Both the position numbers and the translations under genes were made by a program. The notes beneath the pieces were generated by a model, which saw only the letters and a program-made list of their open reading frames with translations, searched no databases and was not told the DNA's origin. This document shows, one piece after another, positions 9,116-17,817 of a DNA stretch of 64,000 nucleotides. The first letter of the stretch is position 1, and each line of letters opens with the position of its first letter. Source of the DNA: Frankia alni ACN14a (lineage in GTDB: Bacteria > Actinomycetota > Actinomycetes > Frankiales > Frankiaceae); NCBI RefSeq assembly GCF_000058485.1, contig NC_008278.1, positions 2,288,962 through 2,352,961 on the forward strand. Reading direction: 5' to 3'.

Positions 9116-11044
9116 CTACGCGGGGGTGAGCCAGCCGGCGACGCGTAGGTGATCGAGGATGCGGTCGACGGCCTCGTCCCCGGAAAGCTGCGCGGTGTCC
9201 ACCGTGACATCGGCGTCGGTGGGTTGCTCGTACGGGTCCGACACCCCGGTGAACGCGGGGATGACGCCGGCTCGGGCCTTGGCGTAGAGGCCCTTGCGGT
9301 CGCGCGCCTCGCAGACCTCGAGCGGCGTCGAGACATGAACCAGGACGAAGCCGCCGCCGGCCGCCTGGACCATCTCGCGGACCTGCGTGCGCACCCGCGC
9401 GTAGGGCGCGATCGGCGCGCAGACCGCGGTGCCGCCCGCCCCGGCCACCTGCGCGGCGACGAACCCGATGCGGCGCACGTTGAGGTCCCGGTCGGCGCGG
9501 GAGAAGCCCAGGCCCTGGGACAGGTGGGCGCGCACGACGTCCCCGTCGAGCAGGGTGATCCGCCGTCCGCCCTGCTCGAGCAGCCGGCAGACCAGCAGCC
9601 CGGCCAGGGTCGACTTGCCGGACCCGGACAGCCCGGTGAAGAAGATGGTCAGCCCGCGCTGGGAGCGCGGGGGGATCGCCCGGGCGAGCTCCGCGGCCAC
9701 CGCGGGCGGGGTCAGCTCGGCGGGGATCGGCCCGCCGGCGTCGAGCAGGGAGGCCAGCTCCTGGCGGCCGGGCGCGCCGATCGCCGGGCCGATCAGGCTG
9801 CCGGACAGGCCGTAGCTGCTGGCCAGGTGCGCGCGTTGGGCGGTGAGCCGGGCCAGCACCTCGGCGTCTGCGTTCGCCGACGGCGTTGCGCCCGCGGCGC
9901 CGCCGTCCGGTTCGAGGGGAATGGCCGCCGGGGCCACCCCGGCCGGTGCCGGGCCAGCCGACGACAGCGCCGCCGGTTCGAGGCCGCTCGGTTCGAAGCC
10001 GCTCGGTTCGAGGCCGCTCGGTTCGAAGCCGGCCGGTTCGAAGCCGGCCGGGCCGGGGGCCAGCGGATGGCGCGTGCCGCCGGCGGGCGGCAGGACCGTC
10101 GCGCTCATCCCGGGCTCCCGGGGGGTGGCCAGCAGCGCCGAGGGGACGGCCGGGACGAGGACCAGCAGGCTGCGGTGACGCGGCGGGTGGTCGCCGGTGC
10201 CCGGGCGGCGGTAGGGATCGGGACCCGGCTCGTGGCGGCGGCCGGCGGCGCCCGCCGCGATGGCGTCGGAGGCCACCGCCTCGGAGGCCAGGGTCGCCTC
10301 GCTCGGGCGCAGCGGCGCGTCCACGGCGTCGAGCGCGGCCTGCAGGCAACGGACCCGCAGGTGATGCCCGGCATCCGCCGGGTCGGCGCCGCCCACCGGG
10401 GCGAGCACCACGCAGCGCTTGCCCTGCCGGGTCAGCGCGCGGATGCGCCCCACGTCCGCGGTGTGCAGCAGGCCATCGGCCCAGACCGCCCACGCCGCCC
10501 CGGCTCCCACCTGCGGACCGGTCCAGCCGCGGGCGCGCAGCTCGGCACGGAGCTGGTCCGGGGTCAGCCGTAGCGCCGGGTGGTCCGGGTGGTGCGGCAG
10601 GCGCACCCCGTCCAGCGTGCCGACCAGGCGCACGGTGGACCCGGCCGGGGCCGGCAGCAGGGTGCGTACGTGCAGGGCGGCGATCATCACCCCCTCCGGG
10701 TCGCGCAGGGCGACGGTGTCCCCGGCCGCCAGCGGCTCGGCGTCGGCGGCCGGCACGGCGAGGATGGGCACCGGCACGCCGGCCAGCTCCTGCGCCGCCG
10801 GGTAGCCGGGGTTCGGACCGAAGGCGCCGACGAGCAGCAGCTCCAGCTCGGCGAGCTGCACCGGCGTCAGGGTGAGCGACGGCCAGCCGAGAGAGGCCGT
10901 CGTCAGCTCCGCGGCGCGGTCCGGCGTCACCAGGCGCAGCAGCCGATCGTCGGCGGCGGGCCCGTGCGACGGGTCGGTTGCGCCCGTGGCGCCCGGCTTC
11001 GGGAGGCGGTCGGGATCGGGATCCGGATGAGAGGTGGCACTCAC
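9116..11044 (-). CDS. cysC: APS kinase with N-terminal degenerate ATP-sulfurylase domain
   Basis: 642 residues. The C-terminal 180 residues are a canonical APS kinase: the P-loop FTGLSGSGKST is near residue 471, with LLDGDVVRAHL, GFSRADRDLNVRRIGFVA, FVLVHVSTPLEVCEARDRKGLYAKARAG and PYEQPTDADVTVDT. It phosphorylates APS to PAPS. The N-terminal half resembles the PUA-like domain of ATP sulfurylase (LTPVQLAELELLLVGAF...ALRDPEGVMIAALHV). After that comes a region that should be the catalytic domain but lacks the QxRNxxHxxH nucleotide-binding motif. A 15-bp minisatellite linker joins the halves. The GTG start at 11044 faces the cysQ start only 17 bases away, so one or both starts may be misplaced or leaderless. 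ATP sulfurylase activity is presumably supplied by CysDN nearby. Confidence 0.85.
   Translation of the reverse strand: MSATSHPDPDPDRLPKPGATGATDPSHGPAADDRLLRLVTPDRAAELTTASLGWPSLTLTPVQLAELELLLVGAFGPNPGYPAAQELAGVPVPILAVPAADAEPLAAGDTVALRDPEGVMIAALHVRTLLPAPAGSTVRLVGTLDGVRLPHHPDHPALRLTPDQLRAELRARGWTGPQVGAGAAWAVWADGLLHTADVGRIRALTRQGKRCVVLAPVGGADPADAGHHLRVRCLQAALDAVDAPLRPSEATLASEAVASDAIAAGAAGRRHEPGPDPYRRPGTGDHPPRHRSLLVLVPAVPSALLATPREPGMSATVLPPAGGTRHPLAPGPAGFEPAGFEPSGLEPSGFEPSGLEPAALSSAGPAPAGVAPAAIPLEPDGGAAGATPSANADAEVLARLTAQRAHLASSYGLSGSLIGPAIGAPGRQELASLLDAGGPIPAELTPPAVAAELARAIPPRSQRGLTIFFTGLSGSGKSTLAGLLVCRLLEQGGRRITLLDGDVVRAHLSQGLGFSRADRDLNVRRIGFVAAQVAGAGGTAVCAPIAPYARVRTQVREMVQAAGGGFVLVHVSTPLEVCEARDRKGLYAKARAGVIPAFTGVSDPYEQPTDADVTVDTAQLSGDEAVDRILDHLRVAGWLTPA
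9975..10049 (-). repeat. 15-bp in-frame tandem repeat, 5 units
   Basis: Five contiguous 15-bp units (plus-strand forms GGTTCGAGGCCGCTC, GGTTCGAAGCCGCTC and GGTTCGAAGCCGGCC) encode the pentapeptide series GFEP-A/S and GLEP-S in the linker of the APS kinase fusion. Confidence 0.92.
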
Positions 11045-11061
11045 ACCCGCGACCGTAACGG

Positions 11062-11895
11062 GTGACAGACTCCGTCCCGATGAACACCGACGACACCCGC
11101 CGGCCGGCCACCGTCCCCGTCGACATCGCGACCGACGAACTCGACGACGACGTCCTGGCCCGGCGACTGGCCACGGATGCAGGCAAACTGCTGCTCAGAA
11201 TCCGGGAGGAGGTCGGGTTCGCGGAGCCCGCCACCCTGCGCGACGCCGGCGACGCGCGTTCCCATCAGCTCCTGGCCCGGGCGCTGGCCCGCCACCGCCC
11301 GCAGGACGCGGTGCTGTCGGAGGAGGGCGCCGACGACCCGGCCCGACTGTCCGCCGAGCGGGTCTGGATCGTCGACCCGCTCGACGGCACCCGTGAGTTC
11401 GCCGAACCCGGCCGGTCCGACTGGGCGGTGCACGTCGCGTTGTGGCGCGCCGGCGAGCTCATCGCCGGCGCGGTCGCCCTGCCGGCGCTGAACGTGACGC
11501 TGTCGGCCGGCGGCGATGCTCCGGCCGCGGCCCGGCCCGCCGCGGCGGGTCCGCCGCGGATCGTCGCCAGCCGCACCCGGGCGCCGCGGATCGTCGGGGA
11601 GGTCGCCGAGGCGCTGGGCGCCAGCGTCGTCCCGATGGGGTCGGCCGGGGCGAAGGCCGCGGCGGTCATCCGCGGCCGGGCGGAGATCTACCTGCACGCC
11701 GGCGGGCAGTACGAGTGGGACTCCGCGGCCCCGGTGGCGGTCGCGCGGGCGGTGGGGCTGCACACCAGCCGCCTCGACGGCTCCCCCCTGCGGTACAACC
11801 AGCCCGACCTCCTGCTGCCCGACCTGGTCATCTGTGAGGCGAGCCTGGCCCCGGCGGTGCTCGCGGCGATCCGGGCGGCCGACCCACGGCCGTGA
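11062..11895 (+). CDS. cysQ: 3'(2'),5'-bisphosphate nucleotidase (CysQ family)
   Basis: 277 residues of the inositol monophosphatase-like phosphatase fold. The metal site motif WIVDPLDGTREF is intact, with the preceding acidic pair in VLSEEGADDP. The C-terminal motif YLHAGGQYEWDSAAPVAVARA supplies the last metal aspartate. CysQ hydrolyses PAP, the by-product of PAPS-using enzymes, to AMP. Its placement between the APS kinase and CysDN supports a role in sulfate activation rather than inositol metabolism. The start is GTG 11062, without a ribosome binding site; ATG 11080 is the alternative. The gene is divergent from the APS kinase. Confidence 0.88.
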   Translation: MTDSVPMNTDDTRRPATVPVDIATDELDDDVLARRLATDAGKLLLRIREEVGFAEPATLRDAGDARSHQLLARALARHRPQDAVLSEEGADDPARLSAERVWIVDPLDGTREFAEPGRSDWAVHVALWRAGELIAGAVALPALNVTLSAGGDAPAAARPAAAGPPRIVASRTRAPRIVGEVAEALGASVVPMGSAGAKAAAVIRGRAEIYLHAGGQYEWDSAAPVAVARAVGLHTSRLDGSPLRYNQPDLLLPDLVICEASLAPAVLAAIRAADPRP

Positions 11896-12096
11896 GGCCA
11901 CCCGTGGTGGTCGCCCGGCGTCGCAGGCGGGGCGGCCGGGTGCCGACCGCGACCGGCCGGTGTCCGTCGTGTCGCCCGTGTGGCGGGATGGTGGAGTTGG
12001 GTCACGGGTGAGCCGGTTAACGTCGACGAAACCGCCGGTGGGAGAGCCGGGTCGGCTACTTTGGACTGATACATCGGCGAGACGAGGGGTTTTCGC

Positions 12097-13011
12097 GTGC
12101 CTGTGACGGGTTACGAGCTCACCCACCTGCAGATGCTCGAGGCCGAGGCCATCCACATCTTCCGTGAGGTGGCGGCCGAGTTCGAACGTCCCGCGCTGCT
12201 GTTCAGCGGCGGGAAGGACTCGATCGTCATGCTGCGGGTGGCCGAGAAGGCGTTCTGGCCCGCGAAGCTGCCCTTCCCGCTGCTGCACATCGACACCGGC
12301 CACAACTTCGACGAGGTGCTGGAGTTCCGGGACCGCCGCGCGGCCGAGCTCGGCGCCCGCCTCGTGGTCGGCTCCGTGCAGGCGGCGATCGACGCCGGGG
12401 AACTCACCGAGGACACCCGGCCCGGGGCGTCGCGCAACCAGCTCCAGACGCCCGTGCTGCTCGACTCGATCACCGACAACCGGTTCGACGCGGTGTTCGG
12501 CGGCGCCCGGCGCGACGAGGAGAAGGCCCGGGCCAAGGAGCGGGTGTACTCCTTCCGGGACGAGTTCGGCCAGTGGGATCCCAAGAACCAGCGCCCCGAG
12601 CTGTGGTCGCTCTACAACGGCCGGCACCGCCCCGGCGAGCACATCCGGGTCTTCCCGCTGTCGAACTGGACCGAGCTGGACATCTGGCGCTACATCGCCC
12701 AGGAGCGCCTGGAGATCCCGTCGATCTACTACGCGCACAGCCGCGAGACCTTCGAACGGGACGGCATGCTGCTCGCCGTCACCCCGCTGACCCAGCCGCG
12801 CGCCGGTGAGGCCGTGGTGCCGCGCCAGGTCCGGTACCGCACGGTCGGTGACATCACCTGCACCGGCGCGGTCGAGTCGACCGCGGCGACCGTCGACGAG
12901 GTCATCGCCGAGGTCGCGGCGACGCGGATCACCGAGCGGGGCGCGACCCGGGCCGACGACCGGGTCAGCGAGGCGGCGATGGAGGACCGGAAGCGGGAGG
13001 GGTACTTCTGA
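12097..13011 (+). CDS. cysD: Sulfate adenylyltransferase subunit 2
   Basis: 304 residues, the standard length. CysD is the adenylyltransferase subunit that makes APS from ATP and sulfate, driven by GTP hydrolysis in CysN. The PP-loop motif ALLFSGGKDSIVMLRVAEKAF, the HIDTGHNFDEV segment and FGGARRDEEKARAKER are all present, as is the C-terminal DRVSEAAMEDRKREGYF. The start is GTG 12097, with GAGGGG about seven bases upstream. Its TGA overlaps the cysN ATG (TGATG), so the two are translationally coupled. Confidence 0.97.
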   Translation: MPVTGYELTHLQMLEAEAIHIFREVAAEFERPALLFSGGKDSIVMLRVAEKAFWPAKLPFPLLHIDTGHNFDEVLEFRDRRAAELGARLVVGSVQAAIDAGELTEDTRPGASRNQLQTPVLLDSITDNRFDAVFGGARRDEEKARAKERVYSFRDEFGQWDPKNQRPELWSLYNGRHRPGEHIRVFPLSNWTELDIWRYIAQERLEIPSIYYAHSRETFERDGMLLAVTPLTQPRAGEAVVPRQVRYRTVGDITCTGAVESTAATVDEVIAEVAATRITERGATRADDRVSEAAMEDRKREGYF

Positions 13012-14255
13012 TGGCCGAGCTGCTGCGCGTGGCGACCGCGGGGTCGGTCGACGACGGGAAGTCGACGTTGATCGGCCGGCTCCTCTACGACACGAAGTCG
13101 CTGTTCACCGACCAACTCGCGGCCGTCGAGCGGACCAGCCGGGAGCGCGGCGACGGCTACGTCGACCTCGCGCTGCTCACCGACGGCCTGCGGGCCGAGC
13201 GGGAGCAGGGCATCACCATCGACGTCGCCTACCGCTACTTCGCCACGCCGCGGCGGTCGTTCATCCTCGCCGACACCCCGGGGCACGTGCAGTACACGCG
13301 CAACATGGTCACCGGTGCCTCGACCGCCGACCTTGCGCTGCTGCTCGTGGACGCGCGCAAGGGCGTCGTCGAGCAGACCCGCCGGCACGCGTTCCTGGCC
13401 TCTCTGCTGCGCGTGCCCCACCTCGTGCTCTGCGTGAACAAGATGGACCTCGTCGACTTCGACCGGGAGGTCTTCGAGAAGATCAAGGAAGACTTCCGGC
13501 GCTTCGCCGCCAAGCTGGAGATCGTCGACGTCGCCACGATCCCGGTGTCCGCGCTGACCGGTGACAACGTGGTGTCCCGTTCGCCGAGCACGCCCTGGTA
13601 CGACGGCAGCTCGCTGCTGCACCACCTGGAGGAGCTGCACATCGCCTCCGACCGCAACCTGATCGACGTGCGGTTCCCGGTGCAGTGGGTGGTCCGGCCG
13701 CGCAGCGAGGAGCTGCACGACTACCGCGGCTACGCCGGGCAGGTCGCCGGCGGTGTGCTCAAGCCCGGCGACGACGTCATCGTGCTGCCGTCCGGGCTGA
13801 CCTCGCGGGTCGCCGGGATCGACACCTACGACGGGCCGGTCGAGGAGGCGTTTCCCCCGATGTCGGTCATCGTCCGGTTGGAGGACGACCTCGACGTCTC
13901 CCGCGGCGACCTGATCGCGCGGCCGAACAACCAGCCGACGGTCGGCCAGGATCTCAACCTGATGGTGTCCTGGATGGTCGACGCGCCGCTGCGCCGGCGG
14001 GCCCGGGTCGGGATCAAGCACACCACCCGATCGGTGCGGGCGATGGTCACCGACGTCAGCTACCGCGTCGACATCGACACGTTGCACCGGGACGAGAGCG
14101 TCGACACGCTGGGCCTGAACGACATCGGCCGGATCGCGCTGCGGACGACCACGCCGCTGTGCTACGACCCGTACCGCCGCAACCGCACCACGGGCAGCGC
14201 GCTGCTCATCGACGAGGCGACCGGAACGACCCTCGGCGCCGGAATGATCCTCTAG
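13011..14255 (+). CDS. cysN: Sulfate adenylyltransferase subunit 1 (GTPase)
   Basis: 414 residues; an EF-Tu-like GTPase. G1 is GSVDDGKSTLIGRLLYD, G3 is ADTPGHVQYTRNM and G4 is VNKMDLVDF. Domains II and III follow (SRGDLIARPNN and the conserved C-terminal DEATGTTLGAGMI). It carries no CysC domain, unlike NodQ-type fusions; the APS kinase is a separate gene 2 kb upstream on the other strand. It overlaps cysD by one base and forms a two-gene operon with it. Confidence 0.97.
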   Translation: MAELLRVATAGSVDDGKSTLIGRLLYDTKSLFTDQLAAVERTSRERGDGYVDLALLTDGLRAEREQGITIDVAYRYFATPRRSFILADTPGHVQYTRNMVTGASTADLALLLVDARKGVVEQTRRHAFLASLLRVPHLVLCVNKMDLVDFDREVFEKIKEDFRRFAAKLEIVDVATIPVSALTGDNVVSRSPSTPWYDGSSLLHHLEELHIASDRNLIDVRFPVQWVVRPRSEELHDYRGYAGQVAGGVLKPGDDVIVLPSGLTSRVAGIDTYDGPVEEAFPPMSVIVRLEDDLDVSRGDLIARPNNQPTVGQDLNLMVSWMVDAPLRRRARVGIKHTTRSVRAMVTDVSYRVDIDTLHRDESVDTLGLNDIGRIALRTTTPLCYDPYRRNRTTGSALLIDEATGTTLGAGMIL

Positions 14256-14291
14256 CGGCGCCCGGCCCGCCGCGGCGATCCGGCGGGGCGC

Positions 14292-15455
14292 ATGGGGCAG
14301 TATCGAGCGGTGGACCTGCCCGTTGTTCCGCCGGTGAAGCCGATGTTGGCGCGTGCCGTCGCCGAGATCCCGCCGGGTCTGGTCTACGAGCCGAAGTGGG
14401 ACGGCTTCCGGGCCCTGGTGTTCCGCGACGGCGACGCCGTCGAAATCACCTCGCGGACCACGAAGTCGATGACGCGCTACTTCCCGGAGCTCGTCGCGGC
14501 CCTGCGGGCCGTGCTGCCGGCGCGCTGCGTCCTCGACGGCGAGATCGTCGTCGCCGGAGAGCACGGTCTCGACTTCGAGGCGTTGCAGCAACGGGTGCAT
14601 CCCGCGGCGAGTCGGGTCGCGCGGCTGGCCGCCGAGACCCAGGTGTCGTTCGTCGCCTTCGACCTGCTCGCCGTCGGGGACCGGGCGCTGCTCGACGAGC
14701 CGTTCGCCCGCCGCCGCGCGGAGCTCGCCGAGCTGCTGCGCCCGGGGGACGCCGCCGGCGTCCGCGTGCACGTCACGCCGGCCACCGACGATCTCGATCT
14801 TGCCCGACGCTGGTTCGACCAGTTCGAGGGCGCCGGCCTCGACGGCATCATCGCCAAGCCGCCGACAGGTGGCTACGAACCCGACCGGCGCACGATGTTC
14901 AAGATCAAGCATGAGCGGACGGCGGACTGCGTCGTCGCCGGCTATCGCCCGCACAAGTCCGGCGCCGGCGCCGTCGGCTCCCTGCTGCTCGGCCTGTACC
15001 CGGACCCGGACCCGGACGGCACCGGCACCACCGCCGACGCCGATGCCGGGCCCGGCGCCGGGGATCCGGCCGGCGGCTCGGCGCTCGCCGGAGCCGGCCT
15101 CGCCGCGGTCGGCGTGACGTCGGCGTTTGCGATGGCCCGGCGGCGCGAGCTGGTGAGCGAGCTCGCGCCGCTGGTCATCCCGATCGACGAGCATCCCTGG
15201 GCTCCCGCCGGGTCGGGCGGCACACGCACACCCTGGGACGCGGGGGAGAGCAGATGGGCGGCGGGCCGGGACCTGTCGTTCGTGCCGCTGCGCCCGGTGC
15301 TCGTCGCCGAGGTGCGCTACGACCACATGGAGGGCCCGAGGTTCCGCCACACCACCCAGTTCGTGCGGTTCCGGCCGGACCGTGACCCGCACAGCTGCAC
15401 CTTCGCCCAGCTCGAACGACCGGTGCGCGTCGACCTGGCCGACGTGCTGCGGTGA
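14292..15455 (+). CDS. ligC: ATP-dependent DNA ligase (LigC-like)
   Basis: 387 residues. The nucleotidyltransferase motif I reads EPKWDGFRAL (lysine of KxDG is the AMP-accepting residue). It is followed by SRTTKSMTRYFPEL (III-like), LDGEIVV, VAFDLLA (IIIa), GLDGIIAKP (IV) and MFKIKHERTADCVVAGY (V). A C-terminal OB fold ends with FRHTTQFVRFRPDRDPHSC. There is no polymerase or phosphoesterase domain, so this is a stand-alone LigC type used in repair or backup end joining in actinobacteria. A low-complexity insert of about 40 residues (PDPDPDGTGTTADADAGPGAG) splits the OB domain. It sits just after cysN, but the functions are unrelated. Confidence 0.85.
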   Translation: MGQYRAVDLPVVPPVKPMLARAVAEIPPGLVYEPKWDGFRALVFRDGDAVEITSRTTKSMTRYFPELVAALRAVLPARCVLDGEIVVAGEHGLDFEALQQRVHPAASRVARLAAETQVSFVAFDLLAVGDRALLDEPFARRRAELAELLRPGDAAGVRVHVTPATDDLDLARRWFDQFEGAGLDGIIAKPPTGGYEPDRRTMFKIKHERTADCVVAGYRPHKSGAGAVGSLLLGLYPDPDPDGTGTTADADAGPGAGDPAGGSALAGAGLAAVGVTSAFAMARRRELVSELAPLVIPIDEHPWAPAGSGGTRTPWDAGESRWAAGRDLSFVPLRPVLVAEVRYDHMEGPRFRHTTQFVRFRPDRDPHSCTFAQLERPVRVDLADVLR

Positions 15456-15509
15456 GGCGGGCAGCGCCCGCGGGATCGTCCTCCGCTCGATCATCCGTCC
15501 ACCTGATCG

Positions 15510-17813
15510 TCATCCGCCCGGCCGCAGGGCAGCGTCCGGCGGGATCCGCGTCTCGCCGAGCGCGACCGCCCCGGCCAGGACGGGCAGCCGGTCGTTGTTG
15601 GCGACCAGCGCCGGACTCTCCAGCCAGGCGAGGTAGGCGCCGCGCTGCGCCGGCGTCATCGCCGCGCTCGGCCGCGGACTGCCGCCCGGGTCGAGGAAGT
15701 CCGTCGTCGGACCGGTGATGTACCCGTCGAGGCGCGGGTCTGCGGTGTACACCCGGGGCCGCCCGTCGCCGCCGGTCACCGTGATCGGCCGCAGTGGGTC
15801 CCCGTCGCGGCGCGCCCAGAGCTGGCGGGCGCTCGACTCGTAGGCCGCGGCCCACCCCGGGCCGACCCGCGAGGCCTCCCGCAGCCGGGCGAGGATCCAC
15901 TCCGGCCGGGTGGTGGGTACATCGCGGTAGCGCTGCCGGACGAGGGCCTCGACCACGTCCACCGTGATCCCGACGCCGAGATGGGCGAACGTCGCGATCG
16001 GATCCGTGGGGTCGATCGACGTGGCCACCGTGCCGAGCAGATCAAGGATCACCGCCTGCCGCCGGCGGTGGGCGGACCCGGCGTCGGCGTGTTCGCGCAG
16101 CACCGCGTCGGCGGCGTCGCCGAGAGCGCCGCTGAAGAAGGCCTGCGCCCGGGCACCCCGCAGGTAGCCCAGTGCCCGTGGGCTCGACGGATAGCCGCCG
16201 GTCCCGGCGTTCCAGCCCCGCGTGCGTCTCGCCACCCGCTCGTCGAGCCCGATCGCGTAGGCCGCGGCGTCCCGCCCGAGCAGCCCGGCGAGCGCACCGC
16301 CGCGCAGGCCCTCCCGCAGCAGCGTCTGCCAGGCCGCGACCGGGATCTCGCGGCTGGCCGCCGCCGGCGGCGAAGAGACCGGCCCGGCAACGACCGCCGT
16401 CACCGCGTCGTACATCTCCTCCCGGTAGGTGTGCAGCGCCGGGACGAGGGCCGCGCGCAGGTGCGACGGCAGCGCCGGGCCGTCGGCGGCGTGCACGGCC
16501 CCGGCGAGGCGGGCGACGAACTCCGCCGAGGCGCGCGGATCCGCCCGCCGTGCCGCCGTGCCGCCGGCCGCGGCGACCAGCCCGGACCATGCCCGCGCGG
16601 TCGCGCCGACGAGGCCGACCGCCACCGGCAGAGCGAGGTCCCCGACGGCGGCGCCGGCCAGGATCGCCTCGACGTACCGGGTTGCGAACCGGGCCGCCAG
16701 CGCCGGTTCGGCGGCGATCGCCGCCAGCAACGCGACCCGGTAACCGCGGTCCGCCGTCGCCTCGCGCAGCACAGCCGCCCCGCGACCGTCCGCGGGCTCC
16801 CGCCGAGCCGCCGGTCCGGACCCCGGGCCGAAGGCCAGGCGACCCAGCCGGTCGAGCAGGGCGCTGTCGATGCGACCGGCCGTCAACAGCGGAATCAGCA
16901 GCACGGTCTCGGCCCGGTCGTGGCGGCCCTGGGTGTTGAACCGGCCGAGCCAGGAGTCGTCGAATGCCCGGCCGCGGCTGTAGGCGGCGAAGGTCCGCCC
17001 GAGAATCCCCTCGGCGTCGCGCCGGTTCACCCCGGCCGGTGGTGCCGGCCGGTTGACCATCGGCCCCCCGGAGCGTTCCGTCACCCCGGCGAGCAGGTGC
17101 GCGAGCCCGGCCGGCCCGAGCCCGTCGTAGAAGCCGGCGACGAAGTCCAGGTCGCCGCCGCGTGAGCGCAACGCGCTCAGCGCCTCCCGCAGGCTGCCCG
17201 CGGATGCGCCGCCGCCTGCCGACGCGTGGCCGCCCGGTGAACCCAGCCGCCGCCCGGCGCCCGCACCGAGAGCGCGGGCCGGACGCCCCGCCGACCCGGC
17301 GACGTCGCCGGCCGCGCCCTGCGCTCCCGCCGGGCCGCCACCGGACAGCAGCGAACGCGCCGCGGCCCGACCCGCGGCGCGCGCCGCGGGTCCGCCGCCC
17401 CCGACGGGGACGGCTCCGGTACCGGCAGCGACGTCCGCCCCGGGATCAGCCCCACCGTCGAACGACCGGGAGTGCTGTACGGCCGGCACGACGACGGCCG
17501 CCGCCGGCAGGATCGACCGTCCCGCGACGTCGGCGCTTTCGGCCAGCGCGAGCCGGCGGCGCAGCATCGCGGCATCGGCGTCGAGCTCGTCGCCGAGCCG
17601 GGCCAGCCGTGCCGCCCAGCCACCCGGGCCGCCGACCTGAGCCAGCGCGTGGGCGACGAGCCGCGCGCCGGTGTGCAGGGCCTCCCCGGCGGACCGGACC
17701 GCGGCCGCGAGCACCCGCAGCCGGGCGGGATCGAAGGACACCCGGGCGGCACTCGTGCCGTGCCCGGGAGGATGGCCCGCGGTGAGGGGGACGGAATCAC
17801 CGAAGCTCGCCAC
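15510..17813 (-). CDS. Large protein of unknown function, partner of the WXG-like protein
   Basis: 767 residues from GTG 17813, four bases after the stop of the small WXG-like gene, so probably translationally coupled. The first 100 residues look like a helical hairpin (SFDPARLRVLAAAVRSAGEALHTGARLVAHALAQ, then GGWAARLARLGDELDADAAMLRRRLALAES), similar in layout to the N-termini of WXG/LXG-type exported proteins. Next comes an Ala/Gly-rich linker, then FVAGFYDGLGPAGLAHLLAGV, a motif I associate with large actinobacterial proteins of unknown function linked to type VII substrates. A long alpha-helical C-terminal region follows. I recognise no enzyme or toxin motif, signal peptide or membrane segment. 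The frame extends upstream into the neighbouring gene, but that extension is Pro/Arg-rich shadow. Confidence 0.7.
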   Translation of the reverse strand: MASFGDSVPLTAGHPPGHGTSAARVSFDPARLRVLAAAVRSAGEALHTGARLVAHALAQVGGPGGWAARLARLGDELDADAAMLRRRLALAESADVAGRSILPAAAVVVPAVQHSRSFDGGADPGADVAAGTGAVPVGGGGPAARAAGRAAARSLLSGGGPAGAQGAAGDVAGSAGRPARALGAGAGRRLGSPGGHASAGGGASAGSLREALSALRSRGGDLDFVAGFYDGLGPAGLAHLLAGVTERSGGPMVNRPAPPAGVNRRDAEGILGRTFAAYSRGRAFDDSWLGRFNTQGRHDRAETVLLIPLLTAGRIDSALLDRLGRLAFGPGSGPAARREPADGRGAAVLREATADRGYRVALLAAIAAEPALAARFATRYVEAILAGAAVGDLALPVAVGLVGATARAWSGLVAAAGGTAARRADPRASAEFVARLAGAVHAADGPALPSHLRAALVPALHTYREEMYDAVTAVVAGPVSSPPAAASREIPVAAWQTLLREGLRGGALAGLLGRDAAAYAIGLDERVARRTRGWNAGTGGYPSSPRALGYLRGARAQAFFSGALGDAADAVLREHADAGSAHRRRQAVILDLLGTVATSIDPTDPIATFAHLGVGITVDVVEALVRQRYRDVPTTRPEWILARLREASRVGPGWAAAYESSARQLWARRDGDPLRPITVTGGDGRPRVYTADPRLDGYITGPTTDFLDPGGSPRPSAAMTPAQRGAYLAWLESPALVANNDRLPVLAGAVALGETRIPPDAALRPGG

Positions 17814-17817
17814 AACG

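Noticed and set aside
12001-12096. Riboswitch or SAM-type leader before cysD
   Set aside because: The spacer has some GC dyads, but I could not match any known sulfur-related riboswitch core.
14301-14312. GTG 14310 as the ligase start with TATCGA as a leaderless -10
   Set aside because: Only three bases separate the box from the codon, too close for a -10; ATG 14292 retained.
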